Under the pieces are notes generated by a model. The model saw nothing but the letters and a program-made list of their open reading frames with translations. It did no database searches and was not told the DNA's origin. A program made the translations under genes and the position numbers. DNA of 64,000 nt, taken from the NCBI RefSeq assembly GCF_022026395.1, contig NZ_CP041767.1, positions 4,794,501-4,858,500 on the forward strand, written 5' to 3'. The stretch is from Brevibacillus brevis. GTDB taxonomy: Bacteria; Bacillota; Bacilli; Brevibacillales; Brevibacillaceae. Below, piece by piece: positions 16,406 to 25,320 of the stretch. Each line of letters begins with the position of its first letter. The first letter of the stretch is position 1.

Positions 16406-16417
16406 TCTTTTATAAAA

Positions 16418-16470
16418 AGAAAGCTGTCGCCCAGCCCATGCTTACGAAAAGCATAACCCGACAACAGCTT
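16418..16470 (-). terminator. Terminator of adhP
   Basis: AAGCTGTCG pairs with CGACAACAGCTT, with an inner ATGCTT/AAGCAT helix. On the minus strand TTTCTTTTTAT follows. It begins 15 bases beyond the adhP stop. Confidence 0.75.
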
Positions 16471-16484
16471 CATCTATCCTTCCA

Positions 16485-17498
16485 TTACTCCATCGTCAAA
16501 ACAACCCGACCGTTGATTTGACCTTTTTCCAAACGCTCCAATACATCGTTGATCTGATCAAGCGGCTGCGTCTCGATGATCGCCCGAACCTTGCCGCGTG
16601 CTGCAAAATCAAGCGCTTCTTGCATGTCCTTGCGTGTCCCCACGATGGAGCCTTTCACCGTCACGCCATTCAACACCGTGTCAAAGATCGGGATGGGCAA
16701 CTCTGCATTCGGCAAGCCAACAACAACGAGAGAGCCGCCGCGTCGAACGGATTTGTAGGCTTGTTCAAAAGCCTTCTTGGTAACTGCCACGCTGATCGCA
16801 CCGTGGACACCGCCCACCTGCTCTTGAATGGCTTGTACCGGATCAACCTCACTGCCGTTTACTGTCACATCTGCCCCTAGTTCTTTGGCCAAGTCCAGTT
16901 TTTCCTTGTGAATATCGACCGCTACGACATTGTACCCCATCGCCTTGGCATATTGGAGAGCCACATGACCCAAGCCGCCGATGCCGTAGATCGCCACCCA
17001 TTCACCCGGCTTCACGTTTGCTACCTTCAATGCTTTGTACGTGGTTACCCCAGCGCACAGGATTGGCGCTGCTTCCACATCGCCCAGCTCGTCAGGAATG
17101 CGTGCCACGTAAGCAGCAGGCGCTACGCAATATTCGGCATAAGCACCGTCGGCGGAATAGCCCCCGTTTAACTGCTGCAAGCACAGTGTCTCCCACCCTG
17201 TCAGGCAGTAGTCGCATTCGCCGCAAGCGGAGAAGAGCCACGGAATGCCTACCCGATCACCAATTTTTAGCGAGGTAACGCCTTCCCCGAGCTTTTCGAC
17301 AACACCTACGCCCTCATGTCCAGGAATCAAAGGCAGCTTTGGCTTCACAGGCCAATCCCCATGTGCCGCATGCAGGTCCGTATGGCAGACACCACACGTC
17401 TTGATTTTTACCAGAACTTCACCGTGTCCGACCTCTGGAATGGCGACTTCCTTTACTTCCAGCTTTTGATGGAACTCGTTGACTACTGCTGCTTTCAT
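16485..17498 (-). CDS. adhP: Zinc-dependent alcohol dehydrogenase (AdhP/AdhA type)
   Basis: A 337-residue medium-chain dehydrogenase oxidising primary alcohols with NAD. Catalytic zinc ligands lie in [14 protein letters not shown] and GHEGVG; the structural zinc lobe is [15 protein letters not shown]; the cofactor motif is [27 protein letters not shown] precedes ATG 17498. A sigma-54-type promoter (17573-17588) drives it, and a cre-like site (17592-17605) adjoins, so control by the SigL activator encoded at 20205 and by carbon catabolite regulation is likely. Confidence 0.95.
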   Translation of the reverse strand: MKAAVVNEFHQKLEVKEVAIPEVGHGEVLVKIKTCGVCHTDLHAAHGDWPVKPKLPLIPGHEGVGVVEKLGEGVTSLKIGDRVGIPWLFSACGECDYCLTGWETLCLQQLNGGYSADGAYAEYCVAPAAYVARIPDELGDVEAAPILCAGVTTYKALKVANVKPGEWVAIYGIGGLGHVALQYAKAMGYNVVAVDIHKEKLDLAKELGADVTVNGSEVDPVQAIQEQVGGVHGAISVAVTKKAFEQAYKSVRRGGSLVVVGLPNAELPIPIFDTVLNGVTVKGSIVGTRKDMQEALDFAARGKVRAIIETQPLDQINDVLERLEKGQINGRVVLTME

Positions 17499-17572
17499 CT
17501 TGACCTTCCTCCTCTTTTTTCCCCTTCAGGCATGTGCGCAAAGGGCAGGTGTTCTTCCCGCCTCCTACTACT

Positions 17573-17588
17573 TGCAAGCAGTATGCCA
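17573..17588 (-). promoter_or_regulatory. Sigma-54 (SigL) promoter of adhP
   Basis: Read on the minus strand: TGGCAT-ACTGC-TTGCA. The invariant GG and GC dinucleotides are 10 bases apart, as in the TGGCAC-N5-TTGCA consensus (one mismatch in the -24 block). The start of transcription would fall near 17562, giving a leader of about 64 bases before adhP. Confidence 0.72.
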
Positions 17589-17591
17589 AAA

Positions 17592-17605
17592 TGAAAGCGC
17601 TTCAA
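17592..17605. promoter_or_regulatory. cre-like catabolite site
   Basis: TGAAAGCGCTTCAA matches the CcpA consensus TGWAARCGYTWNCW except for one position and is nearly palindromic. It abuts the -24 end of the adhP sigma-54 promoter. Confidence 0.5.
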
Positions 17606-17641
17606 AAATGAGTCATTACGCGGATTCTTTTCTTTCAAGCA

Positions 17642-17675
17642 GCCGATATTGCGGCACATGAGCCGAAAAAACGGC
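17642..17675. promoter_or_regulatory. Paired inverted repeats, candidate enhancer for the sigma-54 activator
   Basis: GCCGATATTGCGGC (17642-17655) and GCCGAAAAAACGGC (17662-17675) share GCCG-N6-CGGC, with centres 20 bp (about two turns) apart. A further GCCGAAAAAGG half-site is at 17694. They lie about 55-90 bases upstream of the adhP -24 element, the usual place for enhancer-binding protein sites. Confidence 0.5.
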
Positions 17676-17757
17676 CCACCTGCCAACCTTTTGGCCGAAA
17701 AAGGGTATTCCTCCCTGCCTGCTGTATTACTACGTAGTGGAAAAAGGAGGCGAACGC

Positions 17758-18906
17758 ATGCAAATATCCAAGTTCATGACACCGGAAATTATTTTTGGGA
17801 ATCACTCTCTCGGACAGGTAGGGGAAAGCTTGCGCCGATTAGGAGCTTCTCGGGTCTTTCTTGTCAGTGATCCTGGTGTCGCAAACGCAGGCTGGGTCGA
17901 GCGGATCATCTCTTACTTACAGCAGCAAAAGCTCGATTACCATCTATGGACAAACGTGACAGCCAATCCGAAAGATTACGAGATTCATGCCGGGATTGCT
18001 GAATATCGCGCCAAGGAGTGCAATGCCATTCTCGGTGTTGGCGGGGGCAGTGCCATCGATGCAGCCAAGGCAATTGCACTGTTGGCTACCAACGAGGGCA
18101 GCATCGTCCAATATGAAGGCGTCGATAATATCCAGCATCCTCTTCCTCCCATGGTAATGGTACCGACGACAGCCGGCTCCGGTTCGGAGGTTTCGCAATT
18201 TTCCATTATTGTGGATAGTGCACGCAAAGTGAAAATGACGATTATCTCCAAATCGCTCATACCCGATATCGCTATCATCGACCCGCAAACCTTGATGACC
18301 AAGGACAAGCTGCTCACTGCCAATACAGGCATAGATGTGCTGACACATGCTATTGAATCGTATATTTCGCTTGCCGCAACGCCGCTGACCGAAGTGCATT
18401 CGCTGCAAGCTATGCGTCTCATCGCCCAGCATTTGCGCCCATCTGTCGCCAGTCAATACAATACAGAGGCCAAGCAAGCGATGGCCATGGCGAGTCTTCA
18501 AGCCGGAATCGCTTTTTCCAACGCCATACTCGGTGCTGTGCATGCCATGTCCCATCAGCTCGGGGGATTCCTCGACGCTCCACATGGCGAGGTGAATGCC
18601 ATTCTGCTCCCCCACGTACTTGAGTACAACTACATCGCGGCCCCGGAAAAATACAGGCAAATCGCAGAATGTCTCGGTGAAAACACGGTGGGCTTGAGCA
18701 CACATGCCGCCTCTCGACTCACATTAAAAGCCGTCAAGGAGCTGGTAAGCGATCTGGAGGTGCCCCAATCCTTGTCGGCCATTGGGCTACATCCAGAGCA
18801 AATCGACCTGCTCAGTTCTCTCGCTGTACTGGACGTGTGCATGACGACCAATCCCCGCGACATGACCGTCCACGATGTCGCGACGCTGTTTCGCCAAGCC
18901 TTGTAG
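17758..18906 (+). CDS. Iron-containing (type III) alcohol dehydrogenase
   Basis: A 382-residue Fe-ADH. The cofactor loop GGGSAIDAAKAIAL, the metal-binding region TGIDVLTHAIESYIS, and HAMSHQLGGFLDAPHGEVNAILLPHV with the conserved metal ligands (Asp in the earlier helix, three His) are all present. AAGGAGGCGAACGC precedes ATG 17758. It is first in an operon with a sensor kinase (11 bases on), a sigma-54 activator and a BenE-type transporter. Linkage of Fe-ADH to a two-component system recalls ErcA of pseudomonads, where the enzyme has a regulatory role. Confidence 0.93.
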   Translation: MQISKFMTPEIIFGNHSLGQVGESLRRLGASRVFLVSDPGVANAGWVERIISYLQQQKLDYHLWTNVTANPKDYEIHAGIAEYRAKECNAILGVGGGSAIDAAKAIALLATNEGSIVQYEGVDNIQHPLPPMVMVPTTAGSGSEVSQFSIIVDSARKVKMTIISKSLIPDIAIIDPQTLMTKDKLLTANTGIDVLTHAIESYISLAATPLTEVHSLQAMRLIAQHLRPSVASQYNTEAKQAMAMASLQAGIAFSNAILGAVHAMSHQLGGFLDAPHGEVNAILLPHVLEYNYIAAPEKYRQIAECLGENTVGLSTHAASRLTLKAVKELVSDLEVPQSLSAIGLHPEQIDLLSSLAVLDVCMTTNPRDMTVHDVATLFRQAL

Positions 18907-18916
18907 GAGGTCCGTC

Positions 18917-20236
18917 ATGCATACCAAACAAGAGATTTTAGAAAAATTGACCGGGATTCAATCCTCGCGAAAAAGCTATTACAGCGAGCTCGTCTATCTG
19001 ATCGAGGAGATGAAAAAGAAAAACAAGCAGCTCGCCGTCATTAACCAGCTGACACAAATCCAGATCAACGCCACCTGGCAACAAACGACGAGTTATATCG
19101 CTGCACAGCTCTCGCAAATTCTCATATTCGAGCACTTTGCCCTGACCATCGTGAAGGGGGGCATGCTTTCCTCCTATCTCGCCACGTGGAATGACGGGGA
19201 TTGGCAATGCCATACGCTGACACAGACCGTTGCAGTGGAAGCCCCTGTGCTCACCGGGCAGGTTCATCTTACCCTTGCCGAAGTGCTGCCGGAGCATCAT
19301 GCCACCTCTGTTCCACTGCGCAGCCAGTTGAATCAGACCTTTGGTTTTCTGACACTCTTACGCCAAACAAAGCAGCCAGTCGATCGGGACGAACCCGAAT
19401 TAATCCAGCTCATCGCCAGCCATGTCGGTGTCGTCGTAGAAAACAGCCTGCTTTTTCAAGACGTGAATGAAAAGATCAAAATCGAAGCCCAACTGATTCA
19501 ATCCGCAAAAATGGCGGCGATTGGCGAGATGGCTGCTGGCATTGCCCATGAGCTGAACAGTCCGCTCACAGCCATCCTCGGAAACTCTCAATTACTCATG
19601 CGCGAGATGACAGATGCAGATGCACCAGAGGCTCCTTTGATGAAAGACATCTTTCAATGCGGGGTGCGCTGCAAAAAGATCATTCAAAACCTGCTCACCT
19701 TCTCGCGGCAGGAAGAGTACTTGTTTTCCACTACCTCTATTGACGAGGTCGTAGAGGATGTACTGGGGCTGATTGGCTACCAGCTGTCTGTTTCCGGATT
19801 GACCATAACCCGGGAAATGTCTGTGCCACCCCTGCTGTTTCATGGGAGTCGTCATCAGATCGAGCAAATTGTGATCAATCTCCTGTTAAATGCACGGGAC
19901 GCTGTGGCAGACAGGGAATCTCCACACATCGCCATTCGTTCCTTCCTCACACAAGAGAACAACAGCTCTTACGTTGGCTTATCCGTTTACGATAACGGCA
20001 CAGGGATTTGTGCAGAACAGCTTTCGCAGATTTTTCAGCCCTTCTTCTCGACGAAGGAACGGACAAAAGGGACTGGTCTCGGGCTTTCCGTCAGTCTTGG
20101 AATTGCAGAAGCACACGGCGGGAAGCTGTTTGCCGAAAGCGTAGAGGGAGAGTACAGCAAGTTTACGATGCTTTTGCCACTGTTAGCTGACGAGGAGGAC
20201 AACGATGGAGAAAAAACGGATTTTGATCGTGGATGA
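18917..20236 (+). CDS. Cytoplasmic GAF-domain sensor histidine kinase
   Basis: 439 residues with no membrane helix. A coiled N-terminus (15-45) is followed by a GAF-like sensor domain (about 45-185), HisKA with phospho-acceptor His211 (MAAGIAHELNSPLTAILGNS), and a HATPase domain with N-box NLLLNARDAV, DNGTGI and GTGLGLSVS. TAGGAGGTCCGTC precedes ATG 18917. It overlaps the response-regulator gene by 32 bases. Being soluble, it probably senses an intracellular metabolite or redox state, perhaps a product of the linked alcohol dehydrogenases. Confidence 0.92.
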   Translation: MHTKQEILEKLTGIQSSRKSYYSELVYLIEEMKKKNKQLAVINQLTQIQINATWQQTTSYIAAQLSQILIFEHFALTIVKGGMLSSYLATWNDGDWQCHTLTQTVAVEAPVLTGQVHLTLAEVLPEHHATSVPLRSQLNQTFGFLTLLRQTKQPVDRDEPELIQLIASHVGVVVENSLLFQDVNEKIKIEAQLIQSAKMAAIGEMAAGIAHELNSPLTAILGNSQLLMREMTDADAPEAPLMKDIFQCGVRCKKIIQNLLTFSRQEEYLFSTTSIDEVVEDVLGLIGYQLSVSGLTITREMSVPPLLFHGSRHQIEQIVINLLLNARDAVADRESPHIAIRSFLTQENNSSYVGLSVYDNGTGICAEQLSQIFQPFFSTKERTKGTGLGLSVSLGIAEAHGGKLFAESVEGEYSKFTMLLPLLADEEDNDGEKTDFDRG

Positions 20237-21641
20237 TGAAACAGAAGTGACTACCTTTTTCACCTATCTCCTCAAGAAAAAAGACTGCGATATCGTCGTC
20301 GCCAATTCTGGCAAGGACGTGGAACGGCTGCTTCATTCGGATTCTACCGGATTTCACGCTGCACTCGTGGATCTGAAGCTGCCAGATGCCGACGGCTTGA
20401 CGCTACTCAAACAGATCAAGGCCGTATTTCCCGCCTGCGAAGTCTTGATTATGACGGGCTTCAGTACGATTAAATCGGCTGTGACAGCGATGCAATGGGG
20501 CGCGCGCGATTACTTGGAGAAGCCGTTCGACGATCTGAACAGTCTGGAGCAGGTCATCGACGCGGTGCTCTCCTCTTCCAGCAAACACAGCGATCACCTA
20601 TCCCAAGAAGCCGCCCAATATGGTATCGTGTATTCATCTGACAGTCCGATGGCCAATGTGACCGCAATTGCCAAAAAATTAGCAAAAAAGGCGATCCACG
20701 TGCTTATAGAGGGCGAAACGGGTACAGGCAAGGAGCTGATGGCCCGTTTTCTCCACGGAGCAAGCAATCGCGCCCAACAGCCTTTTGTCGCTTTTAACTG
20801 CGGGGCCGTGCCGGAATCCTTGCTGGAAAGTGAGCTGTTTGGCTATGAAAAGGGCGCTTTTACCGGAGCGCTCAAATCCCGCAAAGGCTTGTTCGAGCAG
20901 GCTCATAACGGAACACTGTTTCTTGACGAGATCGGGGAGGCTCCCCCTTCCATCCAAGTGAAGCTCTTGCGGACATTAGAGACGGGAGAGTTCATGCGCG
21001 TCGGTGGCGAGCAGATCGGTCAGAGCAATATTCGCTTTATTTCTGCTACCAATCGCGATTTGGAGCATGAAGTCGAAATGAATCGTTTCCGAAGTGACCT
21101 GTTGTATCGTCTGGAAGGGATCAAGCTGTCGATTCCACCTCTTCGCGAACGGATTCAGGATATCCCGACAATCGCGCACTACTACTTGCAAAAGCGCAGT
21201 GGAGGGCCATGTGAAATCGACCAGGATGCCATTGAGCTCTTGCAGCGCTACGATTGGCCCGGCAATGTCCGCCAACTGATCAACGTACTGAATCAAACCA
21301 TCGCGTTGCACGAATGCGAACGACTGCGTGCCGAGCATTTGCCAGCGAATTTGCGGAGCCGTACGGTACAAGCGCATCCACCCACTGTCGCCAAACGGAT
21401 CGAGCAGGTCATCGATCATGAATGCGAGCGCTTTGTCGATACGATCAGTCGCCTTGTCACCTCTGTAGACGGGATCGACTTCGACTATTTGATCAAGCGG
21501 GTTAAACAGCTCGAAGGCGAGATCGGGCGAACGATTATCGAAAAGGGCTTGACCGAAACGAATGGAAACAGGCAGCTTTTGAGCAAAAAATTAAACATCA
21601 CCAAACGGACGATTCGCTACATTTTGAACGAAAAAGCATAA
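20205..21641 (+). CDS. NtrC-family sigma-54-dependent response regulator
   Basis: 478 residues: receiver domain with phospho-site Asp56, AAA+ domain with Walker A GETGTGKE (170-177), the sigma-54 contact loop GAFTGA (217-222), Walker B LFLDEIGE (238-245), and a Fis-type HTH at the end (about 445-475). There is a long linker between AAA and HTH. GAGGAGGACAACG precedes ATG 20205 inside the kinase gene. The intact GAFTGA loop predicts activation of SigL promoters; the best candidate in view is that of adhP at 17573. Confidence 0.95.
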   Translation: MEKKRILIVDDETEVTTFFTYLLKKKDCDIVVANSGKDVERLLHSDSTGFHAALVDLKLPDADGLTLLKQIKAVFPACEVLIMTGFSTIKSAVTAMQWGARDYLEKPFDDLNSLEQVIDAVLSSSSKHSDHLSQEAAQYGIVYSSDSPMANVTAIAKKLAKKAIHVLIEGETGTGKELMARFLHGASNRAQQPFVAFNCGAVPESLLESELFGYEKGAFTGALKSRKGLFEQAHNGTLFLDEIGEAPPSIQVKLLRTLETGEFMRVGGEQIGQSNIRFISATNRDLEHEVEMNRFRSDLLYRLEGIKLSIPPLRERIQDIPTIAHYYLQKRSGGPCEIDQDAIELLQRYDWPGNVRQLINVLNQTIALHECERLRAEHLPANLRSRTVQAHPPTVAKRIEQVIDHECERFVDTISRLVTSVDGIDFDYLIKRVKQLEGEIGRTIIEKGLTETNGNRQLLSKKLNITKRTIRYILNEKA

Positions 21642-21676
21642 CGTCTGCATTGGCGCATCTAGGAGGCATTCACGTC

Positions 21677-22912
21677 GTGGTTCCCGAAAAACCTTTCTCG
21701 ACCCTGAAAAAAATCCCTGCTGACTTCTCTCTATCTGCCGTTATTGTTGGACTCATCGCCACGATGGTTTCCTATGCGGGACCATTGCTAATCGTCTTTC
21801 AAGCAGCCAAGGGTGCAGGACTCAGTGATGCTGTCCTCGCTTCTTGGATTTGGGCCATCTCGATTGGGAGCGGCTTGACGTGCATTGTGCTAAGCATCTG
21901 GTTTCGCACCCCGGTCATCACGGCTTGGTCGACGCCGGGGGCAGTCCTTTTGGTCACCAGTTTGACCGTATACTCCTTCCCCGACGCGATTGGCGCATAT
22001 ATTTTTTCAGCCGTAGTCATTACGCTTGTCGGCGTTTCCGGTTTGTTTTCCGTCTTGATGAAATACGTCCCGCAGTCGATTACGACCGCCATGCTCGCGG
22101 GGATTCTCCTGTCTTTTGGCGTAGAAGTCTTTGTTTCCATGCAGCACCTGCCTGCCTTGGCTCTGCCGATGATCTTTTGCTATTTATTCGCAAAACGCTG
22201 GTCTCCGCGGTATGCTGTCGTGCTTACACTTTTGGTCGGCTTGGGTGTCGCCTTTCTTTTGGGGCGTTTGCAAATGGACAATGTTCAGATGTCCCTTGTC
22301 CAGCCTGTCTTTACGATGCCGACGTTTTCTCTCGATGCGATCATCGGCTTGGGAATTCCATTGTGCATCGTTGCGCTCGCCTCTCAGAACGCCCCAGGAA
22401 TTAGCGTTTTAAAAGCAGACGGGTACGATACACCTGCTGGACCGCTCGTAACGACTACTGGCATCGCGTCGCTGTTGCTCGCTCCTTTTGGTTCACCGGG
22501 AATCAATCTGGCAGCGATTACGGCGGCCATTTGCACAGGAAAAGAAGCTCATCCGGATCATACCAAGCGCTACATTGCCGGGATTGCCTGCGGAGGTTTT
22601 TACTTAATCTTCGGGATGTTTGGGGCTACGATGGCTTCGGTATTCGCTGCCTTGCCCAAAGAATTGATCGCCGTCATTGCGGGCTTGGCGCTATTTGCCT
22701 CACTCAGTTCCAGCCTCGCACAGGCGATGGCAGAAGCGAAGGAACGGGAATGCGCCTTGGTTACGTTTCTCGTCACGATTTCCGGCATCTCCATTGGCGG
22801 AATCGGCGCTGCCTTCTGGGGCTTGATTGCAGGGGTGATCACCCATCTGATTTTGAATGGCAACGTGAAAAGCTGGTTGGGGAAAAAGAATAATAAGCAG
22901 CCGTTGGCATAG
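21677..22912 (+). CDS. BenE-family (benzoate/H+ symporter-like) membrane transporter
   Basis: About 411 residues and 11-12 membrane helices. Family features include SAVIVGLIATMVSYAGP, the WSTPGAVLL motif and the LNLAAITAAI-like segment near residue 280 (GSPGINLAAITAAICTG). BenE proteins move aromatic or other small acids with protons. GTG 21677 is preferred because AGGAGGC lies 10 bases upstream; the longer TTG frame starts before that site. It is last in the Fe-ADH/kinase/activator operon, so its substrate may be related to the alcohol or aldehyde/acid chemistry there. Confidence 0.85.
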   Translation: MVPEKPFSTLKKIPADFSLSAVIVGLIATMVSYAGPLLIVFQAAKGAGLSDAVLASWIWAISIGSGLTCIVLSIWFRTPVITAWSTPGAVLLVTSLTVYSFPDAIGAYIFSAVVITLVGVSGLFSVLMKYVPQSITTAMLAGILLSFGVEVFVSMQHLPALALPMIFCYLFAKRWSPRYAVVLTLLVGLGVAFLLGRLQMDNVQMSLVQPVFTMPTFSLDAIIGLGIPLCIVALASQNAPGISVLKADGYDTPAGPLVTTTGIASLLLAPFGSPGINLAAITAAICTGKEAHPDHTKRYIAGIACGGFYLIFGMFGATMASVFAALPKELIAVIAGLALFASLSSSLAQAMAEAKERECALVTFLVTISGISIGGIGAAFWGLIAGVITHLILNGNVKSWLGKKNNKQPLA

Positions 22913-22938
22913 CTGCCTGAACGTGAGGATAGAGTCCC

Positions 22939-23319
22939 GTGAGAAGATGGTTGGGTATCATCACTCTTTCAGCTTTCCTTTTAACGATCGGCTCTGCTTG
23001 CACGACGAAGGAGTCTACACACTCCTCAATGGCGGGAGATACGATCAAGCTGTACCGCATCGTAGGTTTCAACCTGATAAAGATAAAGAGATCGCTCTGA
23101 TTGCGGACCATAAGTAGACTGAAATTCCAGAAGGCGAGTATCTTCTGTTTCTCAACGGTGGTTATGATGAAGAAGTTGGTCACGTGAGATGGTTTCCAAA
23201 TACCCCCAACCAGTTATTTAAGGCGACAGGTGGGGACAGCGACACCGCGTATAAGAACGTGTTTGTGTCAGACAAGATTCCCTCTATTACGGAAGAGGAT
23301 GTACTGGATGCAATTTAAG
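22939..23319 (+). pseudogene. Degraded small lipoprotein gene
   Basis: GTG 22939 opens a clear lipoprotein signal (MRRWLGIITLSAFLLTIGSAC, with lipobox GSAC) and a frame through AGDTIKLYRIVGF. Near 23070 the sense frame shifts to FQPDKDKEIALIADHK, meets an in-frame TAG (23114-23116), then resumes with TEIPEGEYLLFLNGGYDEE and continues to TAA 23319. One frameshift plus one stop make it non-functional. A strong terminator follows directly. The intact parent would be about 125 residues; I do not recognise the family. Confidence 0.75.
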
Positions 23320-23320
23320 A

Positions 23321-23356
23321 AACGGCTCCTCGAATGAATCTGAGGAGCCGTTTGGT
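23321..23356. terminator. Bidirectional terminator
   Basis: AAACGGCTCCTC (23321-23332) pairs perfectly with GAGGAGCCGTTT (23342-23353). It serves the broken lipoprotein gene and the convergent SDR gene. Confidence 0.85.
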
Positions 23357-23369
23357 ATGTTCCCTGAAA

Positions 23370-24245
23370 CTAGCGGTAAAACCCTTGTTCCTCGGCGTAA
23401 TTTCCCCAATGCGGGCGACTGCCGTCTCGATCCGTGAAGGGGTACTCGTCCGACAAGCCCCATGTACTGAGCGTTTTCCCTGTTTTTTCTGCGACAGCCG
23501 GGTCCGATGCCAGCGCAACCACCGCTCGACCGATATACGCGGGTGTTTCCGACATGAGGAAGTGCTTATCTTGCTTCGTTGCCTCTCTCCACGTCTCTTC
23601 TGTCACGCCAAAATGATCGAGCATCGCTTCTGAGCGCAGGAAGCCTGGTGTTAAAGCCAACGCGGTAACCCCGTGTGGGCGCAGGTCCTCTGCCATCGAC
23701 ACCGCTAAATGAATTGTCGAGATTTTTGCCAAGCTGTAGTACAGATTGCCGCGGTACCGATAGTCGATTCCGTCGGTTATTTCGACGATCAACCCTTTTT
23801 TCTGCGCCACCATGAGTGGAACCGCATAGTGACTGGTGATCATATGCGTACGAATGGCGCGCTCTTGCATCAATAGGCCGTCTGCCAATGGCTGCTCCCA
23901 AAACGGCGTCCCCCAGTGAGTCAACGGATCTCCACCCCAGATGTCATTGACCAAAAGATCGAGTTGACCATTTTGCTCCGCTTTTACACGCTCAAAGAAC
24001 GTTTTTACCTCATCTTCCTGCGTATGGTCGACTCGAACAGCGATCCCGTTTCCTCCGCTTGCCGTCACGAGCTCTGCTGTCTCTTCAATCGTCTCCTGTC
24101 GTGCCATATCAGAGTGTTGACCTCGAACCGTTCGTCCCGTCACATATACCGTCGCCCCTGCTTCTCCCAGACTGACCGCAATCCCCCGTCCTGCTCCTCT
24201 TGTGCCGCCTGCTACCACCGCAACTTTGCCTTGTAATGGTTTCAT
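23370..24245 (-). CDS. SDR family oxidoreductase
   Basis: A 291-residue short-chain dehydrogenase: cofactor motif AGGTRGAGRGIAVSLGEAG, LLVNDIWGGD in place of the usual NNAG, and the catalytic region YRGNLYYSLAKISTIHLA (YxxxK as YSLAK). The long C-terminal part (GFLRSEAMLDHFG, ending near WGNYAEEQGFYR) is typical of a Bacillales subgroup of unknown substrate. It is divergent from the WYL regulator, with an inverted-repeat operator between them, so it is the likely regulatory target. Confidence 0.88.
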   Translation of the reverse strand: MKPLQGKVAVVAGGTRGAGRGIAVSLGEAGATVYVTGRTVRGQHSDMARQETIEETAELVTASGGNGIAVRVDHTQEDEVKTFFERVKAEQNGQLDLLVNDIWGGDPLTHWGTPFWEQPLADGLLMQERAIRTHMITSHYAVPLMVAQKKGLIVEITDGIDYRYRGNLYYSLAKISTIHLAVSMAEDLRPHGVTALALTPGFLRSEAMLDHFGVTEETWREATKQDKHFLMSETPAYIGRAVVALASDPAVAEKTGKTLSTWGLSDEYPFTDRDGSRPHWGNYAEEQGFYR

Positions 24246-24290
24246 TCGTCATGCCTCCTCATCGATTCATGCATCAAGAATAACGAAGTA

Positions 24291-24313
24291 AATATGACAA
24301 CCGCTGTCATATT
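24291..24313. promoter_or_regulatory. Inverted-repeat operator between SDR and WYL genes
   Basis: AATATGACA (24291-24299) and TGTCATATT (24305-24313) form a perfect 9-bp inverted repeat with a 5-base spacer, in the 118-base divergent region. A natural binding site for the adjacent DeoR/WYL regulator. Confidence 0.6.
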
Positions 24314-24363
24314 CGTTACGATACAATCAAAGTAATGTTGTTCTTACTCTAGGAGGGAATTTT

Positions 24364-25320
24364 ATGCGGGCAGATCGACTCCTTACGATCCTGTTACTCT
24401 TGCAAAACCACGGTCGCATGACATCCAAGCAATTAGCAGAAAGGCTGGAGGTGTCCGAGCGAACTGTTCACCGTGATATGGAAGCTTTGAGTGCGTCAGG
24501 TGTTCCCGTCTATGCGCTTCGCGGTGCAGATGGGGGCTGGGCTTTGGCAGAAGGGTATCGCAGTAATTTGACCGGAATGAAAATAGATGAGCTGCAATCA
24601 CTGCTTGTAGCGTCCCCCGCTGCCTTGTTGAATGATCTCGGGCTGCATGAAAACTATGAAGCTGCATTTCTCAAGCTGCTGTCCGCACTGCCAAAACCTG
24701 TTCAGCAGGATGCCATCCACGTGCGCCAGCTCCTGCATATCGATGGGGCTGGCTGGCACGAATCGACAGAGACGTTTCCTTTCTTGTCAGTGGTTCAAGA
24801 TGCCGTATGGTTTTCCCGCAAGCTGTTCATTCGTTACATGCGCGAGGATGTGGCCGTAGAGCGAATTGTCTGCCCGCTCGGACTCGTCGCCAAGCGCAGC
24901 ATTTGGTATTTGGTCGCACAAGTGGACGAGGACATGCGGACGTACCGGATTTCACGACTGTTGGATGCACATCTGTTAGACGATGGCTTCATCCGCCCAA
25001 GTGAGTTCGACCTCGCTTCCTATTGGGAACAATCCACCTTGGACTTCAAATCCAGCCTCCCACGTTATCCTGCGCGGTTACTCGTCAAAAAAGGGACGTT
25101 GCCTGCCGTAAAACAGGAGCGTTATATAAAAATAGCTTCCACCCAAGCCGCAACAGACGACTGGATGGAAGCAGAGGTTGAATTTCACACACTTGCGTCA
25201 GCATGCTCGCTAGTGCTCAGCTTCGGCCCGCACATTCAAGTGCTGGAGCCGCAAGAGCTGAAACATGAGGTCATAGCGCAGGCGCATGCTATACTTGGCC
25301 AGTACGAGAACCAGAATTAG
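24364..25320 (+). CDS. HTH/WYL-domain transcriptional regulator (YafY type)
   Basis: 318 residues: N-terminal DeoR-like winged helix (RMTSKQLAERLEVSERTVHRDMEAL, about 18-45), followed by a WYL domain including the IWYLVAQVDEDMRTYRISRLLDA core (about 180-205), which binds ligands or nucleic acid, and the usual C-terminal WCX extension. AGGAGGG precedes ATG 24364. Its last 32 bases overlap the 3' end of the convergent MFS gene. Confidence 0.9.
   Translation: MRADRLLTILLLLQNHGRMTSKQLAERLEVSERTVHRDMEALSASGVPVYALRGADGGWALAEGYRSNLTGMKIDELQSLLVASPAALLNDLGLHENYEAAFLKLLSALPKPVQQDAIHVRQLLHIDGAGWHESTETFPFLSVVQDAVWFSRKLFIRYMREDVAVERIVCPLGLVAKRSIWYLVAQVDEDMRTYRISRLLDAHLLDDGFIRPSEFDLASYWEQSTLDFKSSLPRYPARLLVKKGTLPAVKQERYIKIASTQAATDDWMEAEVEFHTLASACSLVLSFGPHIQVLEPQELKHEVIAQAHAILGQYENQN

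Noticed and set aside
17944..18705. 253-codon frame antisense to the iron alcohol dehydrogenase
   Set aside because: Shadow of a well-conserved enzyme; no ribosome site or motif.
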